A stretch of DNA of 64,000 nt from Procambarus clarkii (lineage: Eukaryota; Arthropoda; Malacostraca; Decapoda; Cambaridae), in the NCBI RefSeq assembly GCF_040958095.1, contig NC_091228.1:15564341-15628340 (forward strand). Reading direction: 5' to 3'. Numbering within the stretch: the first letter of the stretch is position 1; each line of letters starts with the position of its first letter. The notes beneath the pieces are model-generated. The model was not told where the DNA came from and ran no database searches. It saw nothing but the letters and a program-made list of their open reading frames with translations. Of this stretch, positions 45,927 through 56,825 are shown one piece after another. Both the position numbers and the translations under genes were made by a program.

Positions 45927-47900
45927 ATGTACGAGTATAAGCGAAAAAAGCGACTCCAATACAACAACAGATGGATGCAAGTATCAAGAAGGCTAAAACG
46001 TATACACAAAATGCATCCAAATACAGCTGTACACACTAGTGAACCCATTAATCTTACTGAGGCAGCATCAAGTTCAGAGATTGAGTCGTCAGACAATGAC
46101 ATTAGTTCTTTTGAAGCCGAGTCAAATCAAGAATATGGATTAGGCTCTGAAATTGATGATTTACACATGAATCTTACTGATATTCATGATGTATTATCTA
46201 ATTCTCAAAGTGAGGAGGAGAATGATGACCATGATAATCATCATTCACTTGTTTACCCACAGAATTTATTAATTCAGTGGGTAAACAAGAATGGTGTTAC
46301 ACACAATGCTGTTGATGAATTATTAAAAATTTTGAGGCAAATGGGAATTGACTACTTACCAAAAACAGCTCGGACACTAATCAGTTCTGAAAGGTACATA
46401 GAAACTCAGCAAAAATCTGGAATGAAATATGTCTACTTTGGGTTAAAAGAGGAACTGTTAAAAAACATAAGTAGATATCCAAAAGCAACTATAAAAGGAC
46501 TGAGACAATTATTATTGTCATGTAACATTGATGGCCTTCCTATATTTAGAAGCAAAAATGATGCTTTGTGGCCAGTTCTCTGTGCAGTAATGAATATTAA
46601 ACCTTTGAAAGTCTTTCCAGTTGTCCTCATGTATGGACGTTCTAAGCCAAGTGATTTAAATTTCTTATATGATTTTATATCTGATATGGATGACCTTTTG
46701 TTGCATGGGATTCAGTATGGTAACAGAACTATCAACATAAAATTACAATGTGTAATTTGTGATGCACCTGCTAAGGCTATGGTGAAGTCCATAAAACTGT
46801 TTTCAGGTTATTATGGCTGTGACAAATGTGAACAGAAAGGTACTTGGATGGGGAAAATGACATATCCAGAAGTAACAAATTTAACCATTAGAACAGACAC
46901 ACGCTTCCGTAATCAATCTAACTCGCAACATCATCATGGTAAATCACCATTCTGTGACTTGAACATAGACTTAATTGCAGCGTTTCCCATTGACTATATG
47001 CACCAGGTGTGCCTTGGTGTTATGAAGCGACTTCTTGTCACCTGGATACGGAAAAACACATTTAAATTATGTAGCCGCCAGATTTCTGAAATTAGTCCTA
47101 GATTGGTGAGCATAAAAGATTTTGTGCCCAATATTTTTGCACGTAAACCACGAGGTTTGGAAGAAATTGACAGATGGAAGGCAACTGAATACAGACAGTT
47201 TCTTCCCTACACAGGAAAGCTTGTATTGAAAGGTATTCTACCCCAAGAGATGTATGATCATTTCCTTACTCTCAGTGTTGGTATAAGTTTTCTTGTTTCG
47301 CCCACATGTATGTCCTTAAAATACGGCAAATATGCTCATGACCTTTTGCTGAATTTTGTATCAAGGTGTGGTGATCTGTATGGGAAAGATTTTCTAGTCT
47401 ACAATGTTCACAGTTTGATTCACATAACAGCAGATGCTGAGGAACATGGTGCTCTTGACAGTTGTTCAGCTTTTCCATTTGAAAATTATTTGCATCAGCT
47501 GAAAAAGATGGTCAGATCAAGTAAAAATCCAATTGTCCAAATTACAAAAAGAATAAAGGAGGCTGAAAATACCATGATTTATAAAACATCTCCAGATAAT
47601 AAAATTTCTCATAAATTTCCTAACAATGTATATTCGTTACCTGGATATAATTGCTGTGAAGTGTTAAGGACTGTACACAGCCGAAGAAGTGAAGAAAATT
47701 ACTTCATTGTTAGGGTATATCCTTTTCAAAGCCCAATATTTACTAGTCCTTGTGATTCAAGAATATTTGGGGCCTTCAATGTTAATCCACGTAAGGACTT
47801 TTTAAAAAAAGTGTATAGGATTAACACATCAACCAGAGGAATGTTAATCAAGAAAACAGAAAGTACTTATATCTTCTTGTCAATACTACATGATTTATGA
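45927..47900 (+). CDS. CACTA/EnSpm-like transposase (657 aa)
   Basis: ATG at 45927, one base after the acceptor tttaacag, so a spliced 5' UTR is likely; stop TGA 47898-47900. Basic N-terminus (YEYKRKKRLQ), then an acidic Ser/Glu/Asp-rich stretch (residues 45-110). The tnp2-like transposase core follows: LLKILRQMGIDYLPKTARTL, YFGLKEELLKNI, CNIDGLPIFRSKNDALWPVL (Asp 202), VICDAPAKAMVKSIKLFSGY (Asp 279), YGCDKCEQKGTW (CX2C), FPIDYMHQVCLGVMKRLLVTW and SAFPFENYLHQLKKMVRS (Glu 519). The two Asp and one Glu are my candidates for the catalytic triad. No stops or frameshifts, so it may be functional. It lies upstream of, and on the same strand as, the DUF4806 gene. Confidence 0.75.
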   Translation: MYEYKRKKRLQYNNRWMQVSRRLKRIHKMHPNTAVHTSEPINLTEAASSSEIESSDNDISSFEAESNQEYGLGSEIDDLHMNLTDIHDVLSNSQSEEENDDHDNHHSLVYPQNLLIQWVNKNGVTHNAVDELLKILRQMGIDYLPKTARTLISSERYIETQQKSGMKYVYFGLKEELLKNISRYPKATIKGLRQLLLSCNIDGLPIFRSKNDALWPVLCAVMNIKPLKVFPVVLMYGRSKPSDLNFLYDFISDMDDLLLHGIQYGNRTINIKLQCVICDAPAKAMVKSIKLFSGYYGCDKCEQKGTWMGKMTYPEVTNLTIRTDTRFRNQSNSQHHHGKSPFCDLNIDLIAAFPIDYMHQVCLGVMKRLLVTWIRKNTFKLCSRQISEISPRLVSIKDFVPNIFARKPRGLEEIDRWKATEYRQFLPYTGKLVLKGILPQEMYDHFLTLSVGISFLVSPTCMSLKYGKYAHDLLLNFVSRCGDLYGKDFLVYNVHSLIHITADAEEHGALDSCSAFPFENYLHQLKKMVRSSKNPIVQITKRIKEAENTMIYKTSPDNKISHKFPNNVYSLPGYNCCEVLRTVHSRRSEENYFIVRVYPFQSPIFTSPCDSRIFGAFNVNPRKDFLKKVYRINTSTRGMLIKKTESTYIFLSILHDL

Positions 47901-48104
47901 CTAGTAAGTTTCTTGTGATTATGTTTTTGATTCTTGTGCAAGCTGTAGGAATACTCTTTGCTTACATTGCAAACTTTTAACTTTAGTAAAAAGTATTGTT
48001 CACCATCATAACATATTAACAATATAACATAACTTTACATAAGGCTTAACATAACATAACATAACTTTACATAACATGCTTAACATAACATAACATAACT
48101 TTAC
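47901..48104. repeat. ACATAA-rich spacer
   Basis: After the transposase stop, 'taacataacataacataact' repeats at 48000-48100 lead directly into the truncated LINE. Confidence 0.6.
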
Positions 48105-50180
48105 AATATTAACTGGGATTCTGAATTCAATAATACCCATGATATAAATTCATTAGCTAACCTCTTCATCTCCAAAACTCTAAGCCTCTACAACATTCAT
48201 TGTCCCCTTCTTACCAAGCAAGTAACTGACAAAAGATTAAACAATCCATGGCTCACAAGTGGCATTCTCAACTCAATCAACAAGAAACATGAATATGAAA
48301 AGAAAGTTAGGATTGGCCTAGTTTCAAAGGAAGTAGCTAAAAGGTACTCATCAATGCTTACCAGTATCATAAGAAAGGCAAAACTTGCATATTATGTCAA
48401 TAGATTCAATGAAGCAAAAGGCAACATGAAAAGCACTTGGAAAACTATCTCTAGTATCCTAGGAACTAAACAACACTCACATAACCAAATAAAACTCTAC
48501 AAGGATGGGGGTATACCGTCAACTGACTTAGAAATGGCAAATGAATTTAATAGTTTCTTTTCATCGGTTGGTGCTAATCTTGCCAGTAAAATCCCACAGA
48601 CTCAGACACATATTAACACATATCTCTCAGGCAGCTATCCAAACTCTCTTCTCCTTTCACCAATCAGCCCGGCAGATGTTGTGTCCATCATACATTCTCT
48701 AAAAACCAAGGCAGGGAACACCAGTGAAATTCCGTCCATTGTGTACAAGAGAGCCTCCCATGCCCTTTCCTCACCCATAGCACTACTGTTCAACAAATCT
48801 ATAGAGTATCACACCTTCCCTGATATCCTCAAAAAAGCAAGAGTAACGCCAGTCCATAAAGGAGGCAATCCGGCGGACATAAACAATTATAGACCAATAT
48901 CAAATCTACCCATTCTATCAAAAATATTTGAAAAAATTATTTACAAACAGCTCTATTCCTACCTCGTAAAATTCGACATACTCAGCCCCTGCCAGTTTGG
49001 CTTCCGGTCCCAAAAGAGCACCAATGATGCAATCATTAGTCTCCTTGACATTATCTACTCAGCCCTTGACAAAAATGAGTTTCCGATTGGACTCTTCATT
49101 GACCTAAGAAAAGCCTTTGATACTGTTAATCACAACTACCTCTTACTTAAACTCCAGCATTATGGAATCCGAGGCCTTGCCCTTGACTACATCCGATCCT
49201 ATCTTAGTGACAGACACCAATATGTAACCATCAATGATACAACTTCTTCCAATCTACCAATTACCGTTGGAGTGCCACAGGGCAGCATCTTAGGACCTCT
49301 TCTATTTCTTATATATATAAACGATCTGCCTAATGTCTCTAATATTCTCAAACCTATATTGTTTGCTGACGATACTACCCTTATCTACTCAAACCTCAAC
49401 CCACATACACTAAATAATGTTGTGAATAATGAATTAAAAAAAGTCCACTTATGGATGTCAACGAACAAACTAACATTAAACATCGAAAAGACTTACTACA
49501 TCTTATTTGGAAGCAAATCATCAAATGCAATTCAGCTACAGATAGACAACATTAACATCAGTAATAAAAATGATGGCAAGTTTCTTGGCCTTTTCCTAGA
49601 CAAGAGACTCAACTTCAGCACCCACATTCAACACATAACTAAGAAAGTCTCTAAGACAGTTGGTATACTCTCCAAAATCAGATATTATGTTCCTAACTCT
49701 GCTCTCCTCTCACTATATTATGCACTAATCTACCCCTATCTTAATTATGGTATCTGTGCATGGGGGTCTACCACTGCAAACCACCTTAAGCCCATCATCA
49801 CACAGCAAAAATCTGCTATCAGAATAATAACTAACTCTGCTTTCAGACAACACTCAGCTCCCTTGTTTAAATCCCTAAACTTGCTAAATATTAACTCCCT
49901 CCACACATTCTCTTGTGTCAACTACATTTACAAAACCCTGTTCTTAAATGCAAACCATGCTCTGAAACTCTCCCTGGACAGATGTAATAGGACCCATTAT
50001 CACCACACCAGAAATAAATATCTCTTTGATATCCCCAGGGTCAAACTTAATCTGTGTAAACACTCTATGCAAATTAAGGGACCTAGTCTATGGAACTCAC
50101 TCCCTAGTGAATTGAAAAACTGTAAAACTTTTGCCTTATTTAAAAGCAAAACCAAAAAGTACCTAACTTCATCTATTTAG
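48105..50180 (+). CDS. L2-like LINE ORF2, truncated (RT portion)
   Basis: Frame open from the truncation point to TAG 50178-50180. It retains the whole RT (NNYRPISNLPILSKIFEKII, FIDLRKAFDTVNH, GVPQGSILGPLLF, LFADDTTLIY) and the C-terminus, but lacks the endonuclease. Differs from the full copy by scattered substitutions, for example SSPIALLF for APPIALLF. Confidence 0.85.
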   Translation, partial: NINWDSEFNNTHDINSLANLFISKTLSLYNIHCPLLTKQVTDKRLNNPWLTSGILNSINKKHEYEKKVRIGLVSKEVAKRYSSMLTSIIRKAKLAYYVNRFNEAKGNMKSTWKTISSILGTKQHSHNQIKLYKDGGIPSTDLEMANEFNSFFSSVGANLASKIPQTQTHINTYLSGSYPNSLLLSPISPADVVSIIHSLKTKAGNTSEIPSIVYKRASHALSSPIALLFNKSIEYHTFPDILKKARVTPVHKGGNPADINNYRPISNLPILSKIFEKIIYKQLYSYLVKFDILSPCQFGFRSQKSTNDAIISLLDIIYSALDKNEFPIGLFIDLRKAFDTVNHNYLLLKLQHYGIRGLALDYIRSYLSDRHQYVTINDTTSSNLPITVGVPQGSILGPLLFLIYINDLPNVSNILKPILFADDTTLIYSNLNPHTLNNVVNNELKKVHLWMSTNKLTLNIEKTYYILFGSKSSNAIQLQIDNINISNKNDGKFLGLFLDKRLNFSTHIQHITKKVSKTVGILSKIRYYVPNSALLSLYYALIYPYLNYGICAWGSTTANHLKPIITQQKSAIRIITNSAFRQHSAPLFKSLNLLNINSLHTFSCVNYIYKTLFLNANHALKLSLDRCNRTHYHHTRNKYLFDIPRVKLNLCKHSMQIKGPSLWNSLPSELKNCKTFALFKSKTKKYLTSSI

Positions 50181-50693
50181 TTTCCTACACTGAGCTTTAA
50201 ATTTGCTCTGTACCTAGTGTTACCCAATCTCCTAATTTTTATGTAATATCAAACAACCTTATAATTGTGTTCATTGCTGTCTTCTTTTATGTGCTAGCCA
50301 TATGCTGTATTGTGACTACCAATTTTTGTCAACTACCATCCAAGCTGTCATTGCAATCAATCTTATATTGTTTCTGCTGTATTGTGCCTACCAATTTGTT
50401 GTCAACTACCATTTTAAGCTGTCATTGCAATCAATCATAGCTACCTATGTGCTTTAATATACTGTACCTATAATTTTCTCTCATCTTTTTTTTCATTCCA
50501 TGTAATCTGTTATCATTTTTTTGTCTATAAATTTTGCAAGTATTTACTTCCTTAAAATTTTCTTAGATTAAGGACCTGCCCGAAACGCTGCGCGTGCTAG
50601 TGGCTTTACAAGACTGTAATTACCATATTTGTATCCTCACATTCCTTATGTACATTCTTGTATATGCATAAATAAATAAAATAAATAAATTAG
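48105..50693 (+). mobile_element. L2-like LINE, 5'-truncated copy
   Basis: Begins at 'aatattaactgggattctga', corresponding to about 33195 of the full-length element, and runs through ORF2 to the tail and (AAATAA)n at 50693. Highly similar to 30541-35779. 5' truncation is usual for LINE insertions. Confidence 0.9.
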
Positions 50694-50883
50694 AATTAAG
50701 GTTAACATTGTTGTTTAGTACTACTATATAAAATTAGTGACTGCTTATTTTCTTAGACACTGATAATGTGCTGCAGAAAATGTGCTGATAATAACACACT
50801 GATAATGTGCTGCAGTTTTATGTATTTAAAACTATTTTGTAAATATTTTCTATACAATGCTAATACGCTTCCACCCCTGACAG
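50694..50883. other. Non-coding, intron-like
   Basis: AT-rich; contains the first copy of a ~100 base segment ('ttttatgtatttaaaactat', from about 50816) that is repeated at 51164-51266 together with the following exon start. Confidence 0.45.
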
Positions 50884-50961
50884 AATCTTGTGGGACCAGC
50901 AAGTCTATCTACAGGCCCAGTAAAATACCTTCCCCTCAAACTCCTAGACAAGACAGAACTG
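50884..50961 (+). other. DUF4806 gene copy 2, candidate alternative exon A (78 bp)
   Basis: Acceptor cacccctgacag, donor gtaagc. Shares its first 34 bases and part of its end with exon A' (51233-51309). In the frame used by exon A' it meets a stop (ILWDQQVYLQAQ then TAA); another frame is open (NLVGPASLSTGPVKYLPLKL then LDKTEL). It may be a decayed duplicate or a non-coding alternative. Confidence 0.4.
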
Positions 50962-51232
50962 GTAAGCTTTAAGTAACTGGAGAAACATTTACATACACAG
51001 ATAGTAACGTACTTGTGTATGATTTTAATGTAATATATTTTTACCAGCCTTCAGGGTGATGGAAACACTTTAAATGGTGTCGCTCCATTGTGTGAAACAA
51101 AATTTTTTAATGCATTCATAAAAGCTATAAGCTAATGTAATAATTCAATAATTTCTATTTGTAGTTTTATGTATTTAAAACTATTTTGTAAATATTTTCT
51201 ATACAATGCTAATACGCTTCCACCCCTGACAG

Positions 51233-51309
51233 AATCTTGTGGGACCAGCAAGTCTATCTACAGGCTCCAAGACAAGACAGAACTGAAAGCTCTCCTTTCG
51301 AAAAATCTA
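51233..51309 (+). CDS. DUF4806 gene copy 2, exon A' (77 bp)
   Basis: Acceptor cacccctgacag and donor gtaagt. With one base carried in from upstream it reads ILWDQQVYLQAPRQDRTESS then PFEKS. The leftover A joins TA of exon B to give ATA (I), after which TEKMEYIMKELSKL follows without a stop. The other two frames fail at this junction or inside the exon. No upstream start codon exon was identified; the transposase leader may be shared by alternative splicing. Confidence 0.55.
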
Positions 51310-51424
51310 GTAAGTACTGATTTATTATGTGTTGATTCTTTATTTTTTGTTATACATACAAGAAAATACATTGAGGGAGAGTAGACTTGAAATTTTACAT
51401 TCTTGTAAAGCAACTAAGTAGATG

Positions 51425-51545
51425 ATGGTAGTATCATCAAACAATACAGGTTTAATCATGTTAGAGACATAAAGCAGATCATTGATGTATATAACAAATA
51501 GGAGGGGGTCTAAGGATGCTGCCCTGTGTCACCCCTATCATAGAA
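51425..51545 (-). pseudogene. LINE RT scrap in intron
   Basis: Minus strand reads GVTQGSILRPPPICYIHQ then SNMIKPVLFDDTT, a decayed GVPQGSILGPLLF...FADDTT motif of the L2-like type. Confidence 0.55.
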
Positions 51546-51709
51546 TGGGAGAGGTTACATAATTGAAGGCTACATGACAGTAGCCCATTTGACAGTGACC
51601 TGACACCAATGTGTCTGTCACTAAAATAGGATCCACTAAGGATCAATGCATATATCATATATATGCAACACTAAATGCTTGTTCTAGTAAGCCTTTTTTT
51701 TTTTTGCAG

Positions 51710-51930
51710 TAACAGAAAAAATGGAATACATAATGAAGGAATTATCAAAATTGACATTTTTATCAGGGGATATCCTGAATATTGTCAAAATGACGGAAAC
51801 CCATATGTCAAAAACACATGGAGATATACCAATCCTGGAAGACATTCTTCCATCCCCACTTGAAACTGTTGAGCAGGTGGAAAGTCTGTCACACGAGCTA
51901 AAAGTTAACAGTGAATATAAAAAGAGTATG
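51710..51930 (+). CDS. DUF4806 gene copy 2, exon B (221 bp)
   Basis: Poly-T tract and acceptor ttttttgcag before, gtaagt after. Reads TEKMEYIMKELSKLTFLSGD, ILNIVKMTETHMSKTHGDIP, then ILEDILPSPLETVEQVESLS, HELKVNSEYKKSM. The LPSPLETVEQVESLSHELK part corresponds to the start of the DUF4806 domain (typically FPLxTxEEhxxLExxL). Ends in phase 0. Confidence 0.7.
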
Positions 51931-52250
51931 GTAAGTGTTGCTTAATTCTTTTAGCCTGAGTATGGTAAGTGTTGCTGAATTTTTTTAGCCTTGTACATAT
52001 GTCTTTTGATTAGTTTTTTGCGGATGAAGGAAGGTGGGGTGGCACATAATTGATTGTTCAGTGTTATGTTTAAGGTACAAATAAAACAAAAGCAAAAGTT
52101 ACTCAAATTCATTGATTTTTGTAATAGTTAAGAAGGAAAATATTTTAATGCTATTTATTTAATACAGTTGGAAATTAGAAAATCTAATGTTGAGATTGAA
52201 AGATATATATTATTCTCTATTACCTTACAGCTTATGCATTATTTTAACAG

Positions 52251-52410
52251 GTCCAGACGCTGTCTCAAATGGGCGGTGCAAGCTGTGGAGACACAGTGAG
52301 ACGAATGATGAGGAGGATAGGGACCTATGGGGTCTGGTCTCAGTATTCACTCGTTGGGCGCAAGAGGAAACGTGTCTTCAAAACCTTGGATATTTGTAAT
52401 GTAATAATAA
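52251..52410 (+). CDS. DUF4806 gene copy 2, exon C (160 bp)
   Basis: Acceptor attttaacag, donor gtacgt. Reads VQTLSQMGGASCGDTVRRMM, RRIGTYGVWSQYSLVGRKRK, RVFKTLDICNVII. This is the conserved second half of DUF4806 (GG..hxDxVRRhhxRh...hhxxYxhxGxKxKxxFxxLxhxxVI). DUF4806 is a domain of unknown function common in proteins of repetitive, transposon-like families. One base (A) is carried to exon D. Confidence 0.8.
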
Positions 52411-52618
52411 GTACGTAAATTTGACATTTTTTTGGATTATATATGTCTGCATGTATTATGTATTATACTTGCATGCTTGTTAATGACTTGTATTCTAGTC
52501 TTGTGGCTATCTCCTTTCTCCTACGGGCCAACTGCTTTGTTCTTACCTAGCATTTTGTTTTGTTTGGGTATGAATGTTTCTGTACCTTCATTGTATATTT
52601 TGCAAAATTTGCCATATA

Positions 52619-54918
52619 CAGTGGTACCTCGCATAACGATCGCCCCAAAAGACGAACATTTTGGGTAACGAACGGCCCGATCAGCGTCAAATCGTCCCGT
52701 ATGACGAACGCTGGTTTGAATAACGTCAACACCACACAGTGGGGTCGCGCTGCTTCTTGCACATTCCTAGACGCCTCTGACGATGCACATAAATTATGTT
52801 GTTCTTGCTTAAAGATGCTAATGATGCTGGGATATAAAAGGGTGACTGCTGAGATGTTGAAAAGCATTGACGTTTTTGTAGAAAAAAAGAAATGAAATGT
52901 CTTATATACAACAAATGTCAAAAAGGTTCGTTTGGTGTTGGCAGGTAGGCTGCTCCATTATAACAATCTTTCTTTGTTTCAAATGTGTTTCATTTGTTTT
53001 GTATATGTCATTTACGTCTCAATAATGGAGAAGCCTACCTTACATACACTGAATAAACCATTATGACATTTTCCTTTCTTCAAATGTGTTCAATATTTAT
53101 TTTTCATTTGTCTTATAGCAAAAGGTTTGTTCGGTGGTCGGCAGGTAGGCTGCTCCATGTTTCTTACATACAAAAAATGTAAATAATAAAAAAAATGAAG
53201 AATTTTGAAAACCAGTACAAATGTCAAAAAGGTTCGTTCGGTGGTCTACAGGTCGGCTGCTCCATGTTTCTTAAATAAAAAAAAATGAAAAATAAAAACT
53301 TGAAACAATCTGAAAAATGGACAAATGCCATAAAGGTTTGTTCAGTGTTTGTCGAGTAGGCTGCTCCATTATTGAGACGTAAGTGACAAATACAAAACAA
53401 ATGGAACACATTTGAAACAAAGAAAGATTGTCATAATGAAACAGCCTACCCAACAAACACTGAACGAACCTTTTGTAATAACGAATATGAAAGACAAGGG
53501 CTGCTGGCTGGGTTAGTACTGCATGAGCAACCATTTGTGGCACATGTGCCTCTGGCTCTCAAACACCTGTCCCACATGGTGTTGAAAGACTGTGCTCAAT
53601 CGGTGCAATTCAGACCCTATTGTTTGAAGAACATAAGGGTCATAACATTGGTGAAGCTAGGCACAATAAGGGCTTAACACAACGGTCGGATGCCAGTGAT
53701 ACAGCACCTATGAGGATGATACAGCGAGCGTATCCAGGTGTAGCTCTGAGCCCCACCCTTGCCATCTCGAATTTATATAGATTTTTTTTTTTTTTTTTTG
53801 AGATATATACAAGAGTTGTTATATTCTTGTACAGATGATACATAGATGAATCGTTTTCTGCGTTCAGTGATGATGCATCTGATACAAGTAGCATAGATGA
53901 AGTGTTAGCGGCTTCCATGGTGGTGTTCATTGATATTTTCAAGAATACCTGAATCTCTTCCTGACTGATGGACACTCTTTGAGGCTAGCTGAATCTCTTC
54001 CTGACTGATGGACACTCTGAGGCTAGCTGAATCTCTTCCTGTGTGGGACCTTACAAAGCGATCTTTTCAAGACTACCTTACAAATTGAGCTTTTCCTATA
54101 ATCGTTTCAATACTACCTTATGCTTTACAAGCTTGCCTACATACCACCTACAAGTACTAAAGCCAAGGGTGCACACGAGTGCATTATTTGCAAGAACACA
54201 GAACGATGAAACAGGAAATGAAAATCTATCTGTAGCTGGTGCAAGGAGAGCAAAGTCGCACTGTGTACTATGGACTACTTCGTTGACTATTACGCACCTC
54301 CAAAGTAGAGTGTGTAATACAGTGTGTTACTGTGTAAATAGTATGTGAAACTGTACATATTGTAATTTTAGTGAATTTTTACCATGTAATATTGTGACAA
54401 TAAACATTTATTGTGGACACATTACTGACACATGTATCACAGTTCCATGGAAAATTATGAACATTCTACTGTATACATATTGTAAAGGTCACAAATATGC
54501 ATCATATACGATAAAAGAAACAAATAAAACCGCATTGGAAATGCATAGAAAAAATATTTGAAAATATATTTGTGGCAACACGCGGTGCTTGAATGGCCTG
54601 CGCGACTGTGTCTGGGAGCTTCACACACGGGCTACCAGGCCCTGATGACGTCACAGAGCACCTTGTCCACGCCCTCACACCCAAAGTAAGTGGAATTTGG
54701 TAATTATTTTTACATAGACATGTTCAGGGAAGGTAATTTATCATTTTGCAAAGAAAAATGATATTTTGGGGAACATTTGATGTCATGCACTCTGGGGGAA
54801 TTTCACAATAAACACAGTGCATCACACTGGTTACATGGGGGGGACACTCATTTTGTATGACGTCCGTTTCACATGACGAACATGGAACGGATTAAATTCG
54901 TTATGCGAGGTACCACTG
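52619..54918. mobile_element. Tigger/pogo-type (Tc1-mariner) transposon, non-autonomous, 2.3 kb
   Basis: Ends are a perfect 21 base inverted repeat starting cagtggtacctcgcataacg, with TA on both sides (52617-52618 and 54919-54920), as for Tc1/mariner elements; cagtggtacctcg is characteristic of Tigger-type ends. The interior is decayed: ggttcgttcggtggt-type repeats at 52925-53475, a poly-T near 53770, and plus-strand SDDASDTSSIDEVLAASMVV near 53865, which resembles the acidic C-terminal tail of Tigger-like transposases. A ~40 base tandem repeat 'gctgaatctcttcctgactg' lies at 53945-54040. Sits in the intron between exons C and D. Confidence 0.75.
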
Positions 54919-54929
54919 TATCTCATTAT

Positions 54930-55080
54930 TTACTCCTCTGCCTAGCAACAAGTCTGTCTAATTATACTCAATAACTATTTTTCAAAGTTCCCCATAGTGT
55001 CCTTTATTGAAATAGAGTTCATGAACCGTTTCAATGTCCTTATTTTCTTCTAGATTATATCTTAAAGTATATTTAAATGT
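54930..55080 (-). pseudogene. Jockey/CR1-like LINE endonuclease scrap
   Basis: 'ccccatagtgtcctttattg' and following text matches 45470-45560 (endonuclease end, minus strand). Confidence 0.55.
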
Positions 55081-55319
55081 TATTGTTATTAAATGTTATT
55101 GTGACATTTCATTGCAATTGAGCTGTGTTGTTAACCATTCTGTTCATTTCATGAGTATATTTTATTTTCTATTTTTTCATATTTTTTTTATCTGTTTTTA
55201 TTTTTCAGTGATGGGAATATCAGATCATTTGATGTTCCCATCAGAAAATTGGGAAAGTCAGATCTTTTGATGTTCCCAATTTTCAGATGGAAGCATCAGA
55301 CCATTATGGAATGCATGGG

Positions 55320-55505
55320 ATGAGGTAGTTTAGAATGGTGGGGAGGACGAGAGGGGGGATGGTGGGGAAGACGAGGGAACAGAGGAGAGGGTAATGGTGG
55401 GGAGGACGAGGGGACTGGGGATGGTGGGGACAGGGGAATGGAGAATGCTGGGGAGGACAAAGGGGACGAGGGGACGGAGGAAAACTGGAGAACAGGGGAA
55501 CACCT
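55320..55505. repeat. G-rich minisatellite-like stretch
   Basis: Degenerate repeats of 'ggtggggaggacgagggg' and 'gatggtggggaagacgag'. Strong purine bias on the plus strand; may form G-quadruplex or triplex DNA. Confidence 0.7.
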
Positions 55506-55601
55506 AAATAAAAGCCAACAATGTTATTACTCTGTGGCTTCTTGTCTCCTGACAAAAAGAATTATAATTATATATATTAATTAATTCTTATAAATTTCCA
55601 G

Positions 55602-55708
55602 AAGCCTGTATCAACACCCACACTAATGCAACTGAAAGAGATGTTGAGACAAGTATTGCTGATATGTTGAAGAACGCCCCAAACAAACACGGTGGAAACA
55701 GATACAAG
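55602..55708 (+). CDS. DUF4806 gene copy 2, exon D (107 bp)
   Basis: Acceptor aaatttccag, donor gtaaag. Joined to exon C it reads KACINTHTNATERDVETSIA then DMLKNAPNKHGGNRYK. Same length and phase as exon D' of copy 1 (28127-28233). Confidence 0.75.
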
Positions 55709-56163
55709 GTAAAGTTTGCCAATTTGCTGTAGTCTAATTCAATCTCTTTTTAGTAATCTTTGTGAACATTTATGCTATGAATAAGATAAAATAATGTAAT
55801 TGATTTTGACTAAATATGTAGATATATTTAATTTTCTGAGCACTAATAATGAAAGAAAACCAAAATAAGAGGTGGCTACTATCTCTAATAATGGGCTGGA
55901 ATAATGCAGGATATAATAATATATATATATAAATATACATATATTTATATATATATATATTTATTTATATAAATATATATATGATATATAGATTCTATAT
56001 AGATTCTATTCTATTATTCTATTCTATTCTATAGTTTTATATAGATTCTTGTTTTAGTTTTTTTCTATAATATGGAAAGGGTTTTTAATTAATAAATTAA
56101 ATATTATATAATAAAATAATGTATTATTGAAAACAATTAGTAACAAACAATATTTCATTACAG
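55709..56163. other. Intron D-E of DUF4806 copy 2
   Basis: AT-rich with ATATA and 'attctattctattctat' microrepeats (55917-56040); no coding signal. Confidence 0.5.
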
Positions 56164-56280
56164 GGTGGTGAAGCAAGAAGACATGTGCATCACACAGCAG
56201 ACTTGGATATGACGAATACTGAAAATGGCGGAGAGCCTGGTGCATGGCATACCGCTGAATCTTCTCTAATGTCTATATAG
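56164..56280 (+). CDS. DUF4806 gene copy 2, terminal exon E
   Basis: Acceptor atttcattacag, phase 0. Reads [38 protein letters not shown], then TAG at 56278-56280. The gene continues at least from 51233 to here. A TA repeat and a PLE pair follow immediately, so the 3' UTR is probably interrupted. Confidence 0.6.
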   Translation, partial: GGEARRHVHHTADLDMTNTENGGEPGAWHTAESSLMSI

Positions 56281-56315
56281 AAGAATCTTTGTTTCTGTGT
56301 GTATATATGTATATA

Positions 56316-56430
<115 letters not shown>

Positions 56431-56551
56431 AAATATGACCGAAAAAGTAAGATTAATAATTCTAACACGAATTTTCTCAATCTTTCGTACATTACGCTTC
56501 ACTGTTGGAGGTAAATCAAAAATCACTTCTCCAAAATTCATTTTTATTTCT

Positions 56552-56604
56552 AGTCTGACGCGACACGGGCGCGTTTCGTAAAACTTATTACATTTTCAAA
56601 GACT
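56552..56604 (-). ncRNA. Hammerhead-ribozyme-like motif, PLE copy 3
   Basis: Identical 53 nt to 26978-27030, minus strand. Confidence 0.5.
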
Positions 56605-56825
56605 TCACAAATACACAACTGATTAGAACTTGCGTTTCCCTGATTTTATATCTACATTTGAGTGAGGTGGGAAGGGTGATGTGGCATTACATTTGAGTGA
56701 GGTGGGAAGGGTGATGTGGCATTAACACAAGACAGAACACTAGGGGATATTAATAGGGTATTAAAAGTATCAACATAAGACAGAACAGAAACAATGGGTA
56801 TTGAATAGAAGTGTTTGTAGAAAGC

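Noticed and set aside
53640..53975. Minus-strand gene in the Tigger element
   Set aside because: Contains poly-K from the poly-T tract and no domain; the acidic plus-strand tail fits decayed Tigger transposase better.
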